Shown: positions 1 through 8,600 of the stretch, piece after piece
Layout: each line of letters starts with the position of its first letter
Position numbering within the stretch: position 1 is the stretch's first letter
Assembly: GCA_036250225.1 (NCBI GenBank)
Contig: JAPZLL010000104.1
Span: forward strand, 1-14,736
From: Cercophora sp. LCS_1
Taxonomy: Eukaryota; Ascomycota; Sordariomycetes; Sordariales; Lasiosphaeriaceae
Direction: 5' to 3'
DNA: 14,736 nt
Notes under the pieces: generated by a model
The model's input: only the letters and a program-made list of their open reading frames with translations
Databases searched by the model: none
What the model was told of the DNA's origin: nothing
Translations under genes and position numbers: made by a program

Positions 1-95
1 GCACAAGTCTTCCGCTGCGTATTACAGTGGGTAAACCCACTGTAAGCTGCCTGGCTACGTACTACGAGCCCTGTGGGCAGCACCCTGTTTTAACA
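1..95 (-). repeat. LTR-like, hairpin-rich repeat end (candidate)
   Basis: This stretch is not AT-rich, unlike the relic beside it. Read on the minus strand it begins TGTTAAAAC at 95 and continues GC-rich to the window edge. It contains a perfect inverted repeat at 22-45 (11-bp arms TTACAGTGGGT / ACCCACTGTAA around AA) and an imperfect one around 52-70 (GGCTACGTA / TACGAGCC). A TGTTA start directly after a gag relic on the same strand is compatible with the start of a copia-type LTR, but no second LTR copy or target-site duplication is in view and the pol genes are missing. It could equally be the end of an unrelated inserted element. The boundary is inferred. Confidence 0.3.
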
Positions 96-102
96 ATATC
101 TA

Positions 103-1263
103 TTTAAATGTCCACTCTAATCGAACGGTTGACACCCAGCCTAAGTAGGTTTTATCTGGGTGGGGGAAGAAATAGTTGGCTTTTTTGTAGTTACCTCTAT
201 AGGTATTATAAATGAGGACTGGCCTCTTTTGATTTCTATTAATCTTGGAATTTGCGGCTCTCTTTCTAATAAACAATAGTCCTCCTCGACTATTATGGTT
301 GCAGCCTCTTCCTCCTTTTCTACCTCTGCCTTACTATAATAGTGCTGTATTTCTATTCTCTTTCTTAATATTGGACTCTCTCTTTTCTTCCTTTTTTTTT
401 CTGGAAATCTCCGCACCAATGTGGAAGGCTCCCTTATATCTTCTATTACACTGCAGTAGTATATCGAACATCTGTTTTATAGTGAGGCAATGGCAAATCT
501 AACTAATAATAGCTGTATAGTCAAAAGCTGCGAGATTTATAAAAATTTATAGGCTATATTTTAAAAAGTATGGCCACTCCATAATAAGACAGCCTAAATC
601 CTAAGCGAGCGCTTTATTATTGGTATACTCCTTTATATCTTTTTTAACTCCAATAATTATAGTAGTTTCTCATCCTATAAATTACTCTCCATAACTCTTC
701 GCCTTTTTTATAACTGCTATTATTATATATACTCGATAGTTATTGCAAGCTGTAGTCCAGTAGGTTTTGGTACTTGAGGTTGAGCTGGTTTGGAGATTCT
801 TATACCACTGGGTTACCGTTTAACCTTCAAAGCAGTAGATAGAAACGTATTTGGTAGCAACAGTTGCATAGAAGTATTACTATAAAAACTTAATAGCCTT
901 AATAACCTTATTATATTTGGCCACTTATTCCTTATAAATCTCAACGTTCTCCTTATATTGGCACTCCTACGCAGTGTTCAAGGCACCGACTTGTATAGGG
1001 GGCTCATCGGCTGGAAGAATATAGTTGGGGATCGCTATATGTGGAAGCAGCCGGATAGGGTGAACTAGCCAGGGCAATAGTTAGTTCGGATTCTGAAGGC
1101 CGAAAGGCATGGCCGGATTAACCAGTCGGTAAATATAGCTAAATACCTGTAAAGAGGCTACCTTCAAGTGGAATTGGCAGTTCCAGAGCGGCCAATCAGC
1201 ATTGGTTCAGTATTTAGCCACTCTAATCTCCAAAATGGTAGTAGTATTGACATTAGTAGCCAT
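103..1263 (-). pseudogene. RIP-degraded Ty1/copia-type gag relic
   Basis: Reading the minus strand from an ATG at 1263 gives a gag-like protein broken by many stops (TGA at 1209-1207, then several TAA/TAG). The visible blocks are a start rich in T/I/E, then N-A-D-W-P-L-W-N-C-Q-F (around 1200-1170). Further on come T-V-T-Q-W-Y-K-N-L and a zinc-knuckle-shaped segment near 210-172 followed by F-F-P-H-P-D-K. This order resembles the gag of fungal copia polyproteins: an N-terminal domain with an NWPLW-like box, a basic linker and a CX2CX3HX4C knuckle. The stops and AT-richness match CpA-to-TpA mutation on both strands. A basic, E/K-rich open stretch at 419-141 lies in an overlapping frame and I regard it as part of the same relic. 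No protease, integrase or RT follows, because the sequence changes to the LTR-like end at 95. The family call rests on motif resemblance, not on a search. Confidence 0.6.
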
Positions 1264-1875
1264 AACAATAGCGGTGGCAATGGCTCTAATCGATTCAGGG
1301 GCTTCTGTAATAATGATGGGGATTCTGGTTTGTGTGGGTAATACTATAGCTAAAGTAATATAAACTTTATACGCGATTTAGGCATAAAACGCTGTGTCGG
1401 CAGCTGTAGGCGTGTAAATTCGATGGTTACAGCGCTCAGACTGTTAATTGTCGGCCGGCAAATACAAGAAACGTATCGCGCAGGTAAAATAACGTCATGC
1501 ACACGAATTCGGCTGTAAAAACCACTGTTCAATTGATTGAAGTTATCCTCGTTGTTTTTCTTCTTCAGGCCAGAAGCCAGGGGCCACGATTCCTTCGTTT
1601 GACCCCTCTTTTCGACCTAAAATTAAGCCGTACCCACTTCGTGACGGCTTCTTCCGATGCCCTGCGACAGGATTTCCGACCGTTACCCCTCTTCCTCTAA
1701 CCAGCCTCTGGCGGCTTACCCAGCCACGAACACGGCTTATTCCGTCGCCCGTTGACATGTGGCTGGTGCATTTGTCACCGGCGCCTTCCGAGTTCCAGAA
1801 GCTTTGGCCAAGCTTGCCGATGACATAACCTGCGGGTTGGCTCGGCCCCACAACTTCTCCCACGTCCTCAACAAA
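1264..1875. other. Transition from transposon relic to CWC24 upstream region
   Basis: Composition changes from AT-rich relic to balanced or GC-rich sequence around 1380-1450. On the minus strand the frame ahead of the gag ATG remains readable for some tens of codons, so the relic may begin further right than 1263. From about 1540 the DNA should hold the promoter and 5' UTR of CWC24. It includes pyrimidine-rich stretches (for example 1550-1570 and 1685-1700). I see no TATA box that I would defend. An ATG at 1757 is out of frame with CWC24. Confidence 0.5.
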
Positions 1876-1989
1876 ATGGCAGACCAAGAAGGTGCGGCCC
1901 CGGTCGCTCTCTTCAACTTTGCGAAACCACCACCCATCCTCAACAAAATGGCAGAAGACGCACCTGCAACCCCGGTCGCTCTCTTCAAA
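1867..1989. repeat. 72-bp tandem duplication spanning the CWC24 start codon
   Basis: The string CCTCAACAAAATGGCAGA occurs at 1867 and again at 1939. CCCCGGTCGCTCTCTTCAA follows each copy, giving a 72-bp period. Both copies carry an ATG with A at -3 and G at +4, in the same frame, so the protein has two tandem versions of an M-A-x(n)-P-V-A-L-F segment at its N-terminus. The copies have diverged at several positions, so the duplication is not very recent. Confidence 0.85.
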
Positions 1990-2973
1990 ATGCGCGGTGC
2001 GAAATCCAAGGCCAGCATCCGCAAACGCCCCGCCACACCTCCCCCGGCAGACAGCGACTCCTCCTCCGAAGACGAATCCGGCCGAATCAAGCGTCGCAGG
2101 AAGACCGTCTCCGCCGTCGTTGCCGCCTCGTCCAACAATGGCCCCCAGCCTTCGACAGACGTCGCCGCAACCGTCTTCTCGGCAGACCGCGACGCCGCGC
2201 TCGACTCGGCCAAGCGCGACGCAACCAAGGGCGCCGCGTGGTTCGACGAGGACAAGCCGCTGTCCGCCAAGGACTTGCTCGGAAAAACAAGAGAGGGAAC
2301 GTACAAGGGGTTGAAGAACCAGACGAGTTTCATTGAGCGGAACCCCGATGCGCCGCGACGCGCCGTGGGACCGGTCAAGGCGCCGACGAACATACGGACG
2401 ATCACGATTACGGACATGGCGCCGGATGTTTGCAAGGACTAGTGAGTGTTCCTCTATCTCTGTCGAGGGGATGGGTGCTGACGACGTGATAGCAAGCAAA
2501 CGGGCTTCTGCGGGTTCGGCGACAATTGCAAGTTTTTGCATGCACGAGAGGACTATGCGCACGGTTGGCAGCTTGACAAAGAGTGGGAGACGGTTACCAA
2601 GGGAAAGAAGGTGCTGGGGGGCACGGTGGTTGCCAGCGCAGAGAGAAAGAAGGAGGTGGATGAGGATGCCGACGAGGCCGAGGAAGCCATGCTGGAGGGG
2701 ATTCCGTTTGCGTGTCTCATCTGTCGGGGTCCGTACAAGAGCCCCGTGGTGACGAGGTGTGGGCACTACTTTTGCGAGGCGTGTGCGTTGAAGAGGTACA
2801 GGAAAGATCCGAGCTGCGCGGCTTGTTCGGCGGGGACAAACGGGGTGTTTAACGCGGCAAAGAGGCTGGAGAAGCTGCTGGAGAAGAAGAGGGAACGCGC
2901 GGCGAGGAAGAGACAGGAAGCGATGGACGCGGGGGAGGAAGTCAGCGATGAGGGGGAGGGGGGTGATGAATAG
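1876..2973 (+). CDS. CWC24: Pre-mRNA-splicing factor Cwc24 (CCCH + RING)
   Basis: Two exons, 1876-2441 and 2493-2973, give 348 residues. The N-terminal part is charged and low in complexity. A conserved block includes Y-K-G (after the A-W-F-D segment) and I-T-I-T-D-M-A-P-D-V-C-K-D-Y. The CCCH zinc finger is at residues 186-205 (C186, C195, C201, H205; spacing CX8CX5CX3H) and is split by the intron at Tyr189. The C3HC4 RING spans residues 263-300 (CX2CX11CXHX2CX2CX10CX2C), followed by a Lys/Arg/Glu-rich helix and an acidic tail. This is the architecture of yeast Cwc24 and human RNF113A, nuclear factors of the activated spliceosome that contact the 5' splice site region before the first step. 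The start was chosen because the frame upstream of 1876 offers only GTG. The in-frame ATG at 1948, in the same sequence context through a local duplication, is an alternative and would give 324 residues. The gene converges with ATG3. Confidence 0.93.
2442..2492 (+). other. CWC24: CWC24 intron (51 bp)
   Basis: The donor is GTGAGT right after the GACTA of the exon, the branch point CTGAC is at 2478-2482, and the acceptor TAG ends at 2492. Removing it joins TA|C into Tyr189 and restores the CCCH finger; without removal the frame stops at 2440-2442. Unlike the other long introns here, it has no internal repeats. Confidence 0.93.
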
Positions 2974-3033
2974 AGCACGTTGCCTTGTTGACAGTATCCC
3001 AAGTCATGGAGGGGGATCAATAAGCAGAACAAT

Positions 3034-3130
3034 ACCACATCACGATGCTGGTCTCACAGAACCATCTCACCATGTTGGCTCGCAGTACCATCTCACCATG
3101 TTGGTCTCACAGTACCATCTCACCATGTTC
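3034..3130. repeat. 26-27 bp minisatellite, 4 units, downstream of CWC24
   Basis: Units begin at 3034, 3061, 3087 and 3114 and share ACCATCTCACCATGTTGG, followed in most by a C/T-C-A-C/G-C-A-G-T segment. The first unit is degenerate and the last is cut short. It lies in the presumed 3' UTR or spacer of CWC24. Short open stretches across it are products of the repeat and are not genes. The remainder of the spacer (3131-3224) is unique sequence with an ATTAAA-type element near 3145 but no other feature that I can support. Confidence 0.85.
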
Positions 3131-3224
3131 ACGTTGACTGATCTATTAAATGAACCTGGGCCTCCAGCCAACGCCCCAGTTCTGGTCTACCATGACCAGC
3201 ATATACCAATGTCAGGCTGGAAAC

Positions 3225-3313
3225 AATGCAAGCAGTCAAACTCCCAATGCAAGCAGTGTCACTAACACAAATGCAAGCTGTCACTAACACAAATGCAACC
3301 AGTCAAACTCCCA
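3225..3313. repeat. 21-24 bp repeat overlapping the ATG3 stop codon
   Basis: Four units begin with AATGCAA at 3225, 3246, 3270 and 3292. Two of them continue CAGTCAAACTCCCA. The last of these is the 3' end of ATG3 itself, since TCA at 3305-3303 is the TGA stop on the minus strand. The middle units carry GTCACTAACACA instead. The tandem array therefore contains a copy of the last codons and stop codon of ATG3 placed downstream of the gene. Confidence 0.8.
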
Positions 3314-4440
3314 TCGTAAAGTCATGCTCGATGCCCGGCGTGACGCTGGCAATGAACTTGAGGAATACCACCAGGTACTGGTCCACCCGGATCGCCACTT
3401 CCTGTTCCTCGGCCGAAACCTCCTCCCAGTCCTCGCCCGACGACGACGCTGTCTCGCCCGCAGCGCTTGCACCGCCTACGTCGAGTCTCTGCATCTCGTC
3501 GACAAGACCCTCCATCCCCTGCGAGCTGCCCACGCCTTGGCCGGCCTTGAGCTTCTCTCGTCGCAGCTTCAACGCCGCGTCCGCCCGATCGAGGAGCGTT
3601 TTCATGACGGATGCGTGCTTGCAGGGATGCACGCCGATCATCTTGGCGTCGTGCGTGTAGAACGGGAAGGGCTCCAACGTGACTGTCTTGTCCTTGTACT
3701 CGCCGACGATATCCTCCATCATCAAACGCGGCGCAAGGGGTTGCCCGTTGGCCTGGTAGCCAGACATGTAGAGACGCGGCGTGTGGTAGTAGGGCGAGTA
3801 CATGATGTAGAGGTTGTACGTTCGTCGGCCGCTACTCTGGTCAGCTCTTCCACTGTTCTGCCTGGGACGCACTGTTCAGGCTGCCTTCCACTGTTCAGGC
3901 TGCCTGGGACGCACTGCCTGGGACGTACCTGTTCTCGTCGCCATCTGCGTCAGGGATGATGGCATCATCGTCATCCTCGTCCTCCATGTCTGGAATGTCA
4001 TCATCGTCGTCTGCATCACCGACGTTGCCGGCGTCGTCGACGGTGCGCACTTCCCGCCGCTTCAGAGGCTGCGAGCTCGCAAGCCCGCCCGTGCGCAGCC
4101 AACCGTCGTCGTCGTCCCCCCTAAAGCCCTCGACTCCCTTGGAGCCCTCGACAACCGCCTCCTCGTGGCCTGCATCCCCCGCAAAGTCGTCGTTCAACCG
4201 CCGATGGCAGGGAACGTGGCGCGTCACCAGAAACTGCTTTCCGGCCGGGAGATGGTTGACGCGATTGCTGACGGGCTCGGCGTCGGCCCAGGACCACGAC
4301 GGAAACTTGTAGACGAGGTAGTCGCCGGCGGCAAGGAACTCCTCGGGCGTGATTTTGCCCGTCTGCCTGAACGTGGACGTGGTGCTAGGACGCGCGTACC
4401 CGTCCCGCAAGTTGTTGAGCGTGGTGTAAAAGTAGTTCAT
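3303..4440 (-). CDS. ATG3: Autophagy E2-like conjugating enzyme Atg3
   Basis: Two exons, 4440-3929 and 3831-3303, give 346 residues. Atg3 takes Atg8 from Atg7 as a thioester and passes it to phosphatidylethanolamine on the phagophore. The N-terminal segment (M-N-Y-F-Y-T-T-L-N-N-L, then T-G-x-I-T-P-E-E-F and G-K-Q-F-L-V-T-R-x-V-P-C) is the membrane-binding and E2 start typical of the family. An acidic Asp/Glu-rich loop occupies about residues 100-170. The second exon carries the R-T-Y-N-L-Y-I strand and the catalytic H-P-C motif (Cys241). A W-E-E-V Atg8-interacting motif (residues 306-309) corresponds in position to WEDL of yeast Atg3. The C-terminus F-I-A-S-V-T-P-G-I-E-H-D is conserved. The start lies at the first ATG and fits the family's usual N-terminus. 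The gene diverges from SLA2 and converges with CWC24. Confidence 0.95.
3832..3928 (-). other. ATG3: ATG3 intron (97 bp), internally repetitive
   Basis: On the minus strand the donor is GTACGT (3928-3923). A CTGAC branch point lies shortly before the acceptor TAG (3834-3832). Joining AG|C gives Ser171 and keeps the E2 fold in frame. Most of the intron is repeats: GTRCGTCCCAGGCA occurs three times, including at the donor, and GAACAGTGGAAG and GCCTGAACAGTG twice each. The acceptor reads GAGTAG, so use of the upstream GAG would add one Ser in frame. Use of the still earlier CAG would shift the frame. Confidence 0.88.
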
Positions 4441-4569
4441 TGTTTTGGGTGTCTTGGACGATTTCTATCAACTATCTCATCACCTAGCTCGACAATCTCG
4501 AATTGGGGAAGCAGGAGCTTCGTCAGAGACGCAGGAAGGCGGGGGCGGGGCTGTTTCGCTTGCGCGATA

Positions 4570-4593
4570 CGACAGCGACAGCGACAGCGACAA
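4570..4593. repeat. GACAGC hexanucleotide run
   Basis: About four consecutive GACAGC units lie in the ATG3 upstream region. It is a plain microsatellite. Confidence 0.8.
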
Positions 4594-4672
4594 AGCTACT
4601 GGCTGGTTCTGGCAAGCAAGGCTTGATGGAGCTAAGGTGTTTCTAGGATGAAGTCGCAGAAATAGTTTGGAA

Positions 4673-4750
4673 AAAGTCAAGTCGCAGAGAGAGGAAGTCA
4701 GAGAAAGTCAAAGTCAAGTCGCAGAGAGAGGAAGTCAGAGAAAGTCAGAG
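4673..4750. repeat. 37-bp tandem repeat, two units
   Basis: AAAGTCAAGTCGCAGAGAG begins at 4673 and again at 4710 and is followed both times by AGGAAGTCAGAGAAAGTC. A partial third unit runs towards 4760. The strand is strongly purine-rich (AAG/AGTC). Confidence 0.85.
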
Positions 4751-4760
4751 AAGGAAGTCA

Positions 4761-4829
4761 AGTGATCACTGTCACGGTCATGACTGCTTCCCCCAAGACC
4801 CCGCACCATGTCATGGTGGGGTCTCTTGG
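4761..4829. repeat. Cluster of palindromes and a hairpin in the divergent promoter
   Basis: AGTGATCACT at 4761-4770 is a perfect 10-bp palindrome and GTCATGAC at 4777-4784 is a perfect 8-bp palindrome. 4793-4809 and 4813-4829 form an imperfect 17-bp inverted repeat (CCAAGACCCCGCACCAT against ATGGTGGGGTCTCTTGG) with a 3-nt loop GTC. These could be operator-like dimer sites or a structure-forming repeat remnant. Function is not shown by sequence. Confidence 0.6.
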
Positions 4830-4877
4830 TGCCTCTTGCCAAGCCTTTGGTCATCTTGCCAAGCCAGGTTTGGTGCC

Positions 4878-4979
4878 ACAGAAAAGACTGACAGAGTGCA
4901 ATCTTCCTTCCTCAGCAATCAGGCGCTACAGAAAAGACACCTGACAAAGAGTGGAATCTTCCTTCCTCGGCAATCAGGC
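4878..4979. repeat. 50-55 bp direct repeat, two units
   Basis: ACAGAAAAGAC starts at 4878 and 4928, and each copy continues through AATCTTCCTTCCTC(A/G)GCAATCAGG. The second unit has about 5 extra bases. It lies in the ATG3-SLA2 spacer. Confidence 0.85.
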
Positions 4980-5129
4980 ATCCTGCACAAAGAAAGACTG
5001 GTTACATTAGTGTTGCAAAAGTTCGGCGACCAAAATTCCCCGGAAACAATACCAGAGAATCCTGGAAAATCCTGAGGTGCACCTTGTCCCTTGACATGTT
5101 TGGTCCCTTTTCTGTGCTCCGCTGCCGGG

Positions 5130-5214
5130 CCCCTTCCGGCGGCTGGCAAGATGATTGGACGAAGCTCGGGCCCGCCCCTTCCGGCGGCTGGCAAGATGAT
5201 TGGACGAAGCTCGG
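5130..5214. repeat. 45-bp tandem repeat, two units
   Basis: Positions 5130-5169 and 5175-5214 are the same 40 bases (start CCCCTTCCGGCGGCTGGCAA) separated by 5 bases. The copies show no mismatch, so the duplication is recent or maintained. Confidence 0.9.
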
Positions 5215-5255
5215 CTGCAAGGCCGATGCTGGGCGATCGCTGAGCCACTCCACCA

Positions 5256-5582
5256 GAGGCTTGTTTCCCGAGCATCTCAACGATTTTCAAGAACTCTAAA
5301 TCGCTGCCTGGCGTCTCTGCATCGCTACCTGGCGTGAGGGGCGTTTTCATCGCGACGTTTTTTCCTGAGCATCTCGACGATTTTCAACAACTCTACATCG
5401 CTATCCGGCGTGATCGCTACCGGCGTGAGGGGCGTTCATCGCGACGTCGCATCAAGAGGCTGACGACGACAGGAGACTAACGACGACAGGAGGCTCGTTC
5501 CCCGACGATCTCGACGATTTTCAAGAACCCTAAATCGATCCGGCGTCATCGCTATCGGCGTGAGGGGCGTTCATCGCGACGT
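5256..5582. repeat. Three degenerate ~90-bp repeats upstream of SLA2
   Basis: Three copies (about 5256-5357, 5359-5446, 5490-5581) share the order CGATTTTCAA (5281, 5378, 5514), then CT(A)AATCG-like, then GGCGTGAGGGGCGTT, then CATCGCGACG. A short GACGACAGGAG duplication (5462-5490) sits between copies two and three. They occupy the proximal promoter or 5' UTR of SLA2. Confidence 0.75.
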
Positions 5583-5672
5583 TGGGTGCACCGTTGAAAC
5601 CCGCCCTTCGCAATTGCGTCACGCCCGAGCTACCACTGGCGCCCCGATCATTCGAGGCCATAGGTGCCCAAC

Positions 5673-8600
5673 ATGGCTACCATTCGCAGCCTGGACCACA
5701 CAAAGTCTGTCCTTGTCTCTCTTTCCTTCTCTCTCCTTCTTTCCTTGTGCTTCCCGCCAGCCAGCTGACCAAGATGCCGCCCAGGTCCGAGGCCGAGCTC
5801 TCCATCAACATCAAGAAAGCAACCAGCCTAGACGAGACCGCCCCCAAGCGCAAACATGTTCGAAGCTGCATCGTCTACACGTGGGACCACAAGTCCTCCC
5901 AGTCCTTCTGGGCCGGCATCAAGGTCCAGCCGATCCTCGCCGACGAGGTCCAGACCTTCAAGGCCCTCATCACAATCCACAAGGTCCTCCAGGAGGGCCA
6001 CCCGTCGACGCTCAAGGAAGCCATGACCAACAAGAGCTGGATCGACAGCTTGAACAGGGGCACCACCGGCGAGGGCATGCGCGGCTACGGCCCCTTGATC
6101 AAGGAATACGTCTATTATCTCCTGGCCAAGCTGTCGTTCCACCAGCAGCACCCCGAGTTCAACGGGACCTTTGAGTACGAGGAGTACATCAGCCTCAAGG
6201 CCATCAACGATCCCAACGAGGGCTACGAAACCATCACCGACCTCATGACCCTCCAAGACAAAATCGACCAGTTCCAGAAGCTCATCTTCTCGCACTTTCG
6301 CAACGTGGGCAACAACGAGTGCAGGATATCGGCCCTCGTGCCGCTTGTGACGGAGAGCTACGGCATCTACAAGTTTATCACCAGCATGCTTCGGGCCATG
6401 CATTCAAGTGAGTACCCTAAGAACCCGTTCTGCCCTTCGCCGTTCTGCCCTTCGCCGTTCTGCCCTGACCCGTTCTGCCCTCATCGCCCGTTCTGACCCC
6501 GCGTAGCCACCGGCGACGATGACGCCCTGCAACCCCTTCGCCAGCGATACGATGCCCAACACTACCGTCTCGTCAAGTTTTACTACGAATGCTCCAACCT
6601 TCGCTATCTCACCAGTCTGATCACCATCCCGAAGCTGCCCCAGGATCCACCCAACCTGCTCGCCGAGGACGAGTCGGCCCCTGCCTTGCCGGCGCGTCCT
6701 CCCCAGAAGATTGAGCGACAACCGTCGCCCGCCCAAGTGCCCAAATCAGACGAGCCCGACGACATGAACGCCTTCTGGGAGGACGAGATCAACCGCCAAA
6801 ACCGCGAGTACGCCGAGCAGCAGCGCGTGCTCGAGGCCCAGCAGCACGCCGCTCTCCTCGCCCAGCAGCAGGCCCAGCTCCAGGCCCAGCGGGACTTTGA
6901 GGAGCAGCAGCGCCACTTACTAGAACAACAAAAGAAAGAACAAGAAGCCCTGATGGCGCAGCAAGCCCAGTGGCAAACCCAGGGCCGTCTGGCCGAGCTC
7001 GAACAAGAAAACCTCAACGCCCGTGCCCAGTACGAGCGCGACCAGCTCATGCTCCAGCAGTACGACCAGCGCGTCAAGGCGCTCGAGGGCGAACTCCAGT
7101 CCCTCCAAAACAACTTGGGCCAGCAAATCGCCAGCAAGGACGACCAGATCAGCGCCCTCCAGGAGCAGGTCAACACGTGGAGGGCAAAGTACGACGCCCT
7201 GGCAAAGCTGTACTCGCAGCTGCGCCACGAGCACCTCGACCTCCTGCAAAAGTTCAAGACCGTCCAGCTCAAAGCCGCGTCCGCTCAAGAAGCCATCGAC
7301 CGCCGGGACAAGCTGGAGCGCGAGATCAAGACCAAGAACCTCGAGCTGGCCGACATGATCCGCGAGCGCGACCGCGCCCTCCACGACAAGGACCGGCTCG
7401 CCGGCTCCAACAAGGACGAGGTCGACAAGCTCAAGCGGGAGCTCCGCATGGCCCTGGACCGCGCCGACAACCTGGAGCGCAGCAAGGGCAACGAGCTCTC
7501 GACCATGCTTTCCAAGTACAACCGCGAGATGGCCGACCTAGAAGAGGCCCTGCGTCTCAAGAACAGGGCCCTCGACGACGCCCAGGCCAAGCTCCGCGAC
7601 GGCAGCTCGGATCTCGAGCAGCTGCTCCGCTCCAAGGAGGAAGAGCTCGAGGTCTACAAGGCCGCCATGGACCACACGCTCATCGAGCTCAACGAGCTCC
7701 GGAACAACCAGGGCGCGTCGGACCAGGCCCTCGACGGCCAGCTCGACGCCATCATCCTCGCCCAGCTCGACAAGATCAACGAGCTCGTCGACTCGGTCCT
7801 GCAGGCCGCCGTCTCGCGGGTCGACGACGCCATCTACGAGCTCGACTCGACCATGCAGGCCGGCAACCAGAACGCGTCGCCGTCGTACGTGCTGTCCCAG
7901 ATCGAAAAGGCGTCGGCCAGCGCCATGGAGTTTGCGACGTCGTTCAACAACTTTATCGCCGACGGGCCCAACGCCACGCACGGCGCCCTCATCAAGAACG
8001 TCAACGTCTTTTCGGGCGCCATCGCCGACGTGTGCAGCAACACCAAGGGTCTCGTTCGTCTCGCGACCGACGACCAGAAAGGCGACTCCCTCGTCAACGG
8101 CGCGCGTCAGGCCGCCCAGTCGACCGTCAAGTTCTTCCGCGGGCTGCTGAGCTTCCGCCTGGACGGCATGGACCCCATCCAGCGGACCGACGTCGTCATC
8201 AACAGCAACAACGACGTGCAGATCAACCTGAACAAGCTGAACAAGCTCGTCGAGACCTTCGCCCCGGGCTTCGGCAAGCTCGCCAGCAAGGGCGACCTGG
8301 GCGACGTCGTCGACCAGGAGCTCAGCAAGGCCGCCGACGCCATCGCCGCCGCCGCGGCTCGCCTCGCCAAGCTCAAGAACAAGCCCCGCGACGGCTACTC
8401 GACCTACGAGCTCAAGGTGCACGACTCGATCCTGGACGCCGCCCTGGCCATCACCACGGCCATCGCGCAGCTCATCAAGGCGGCCACGGCCACCCAGCAG
8501 GAGATTGTGCAGGCCGGCCGGGGTTCGTCGTCCAGGACCGCCTTTTACAAGAAGAACAACAGGTGGACCGAGGGTCTCATCTCGGCCGCCAAGGCTGTGG

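Larger units (their letters stand above)
4441..5672. promoter_or_regulatory. Divergent ATG3-SLA2 upstream region
   Basis: This 1.23-kb space separates the start codons of two divergent genes, so it should hold both promoters. It has no believable gene. Nearest ATG3 are a GC-box-like GGCGGGGGCGGGGC (about 4539-4552) and a short GACAGC run (4570-4593). The rest is dominated by the tandem and inverted repeats listed separately. No TATA box or fungal regulator site can be assigned with confidence. Confidence 0.6.

Noticed and set aside
1759..1875. N-terminal extension of CWC24 beginning with GTG
   Set aside because: GTG is not a normal nuclear start in fungi and the first in-frame ATG is at 1876.
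1543..2766. 407-codon open frame on the minus strand across CWC24
   Set aside because: It lies antisense to exons with clear CCCH and RING motifs and shows no domain. GC-rich codons on the sense strand keep the antisense frame free of stops.
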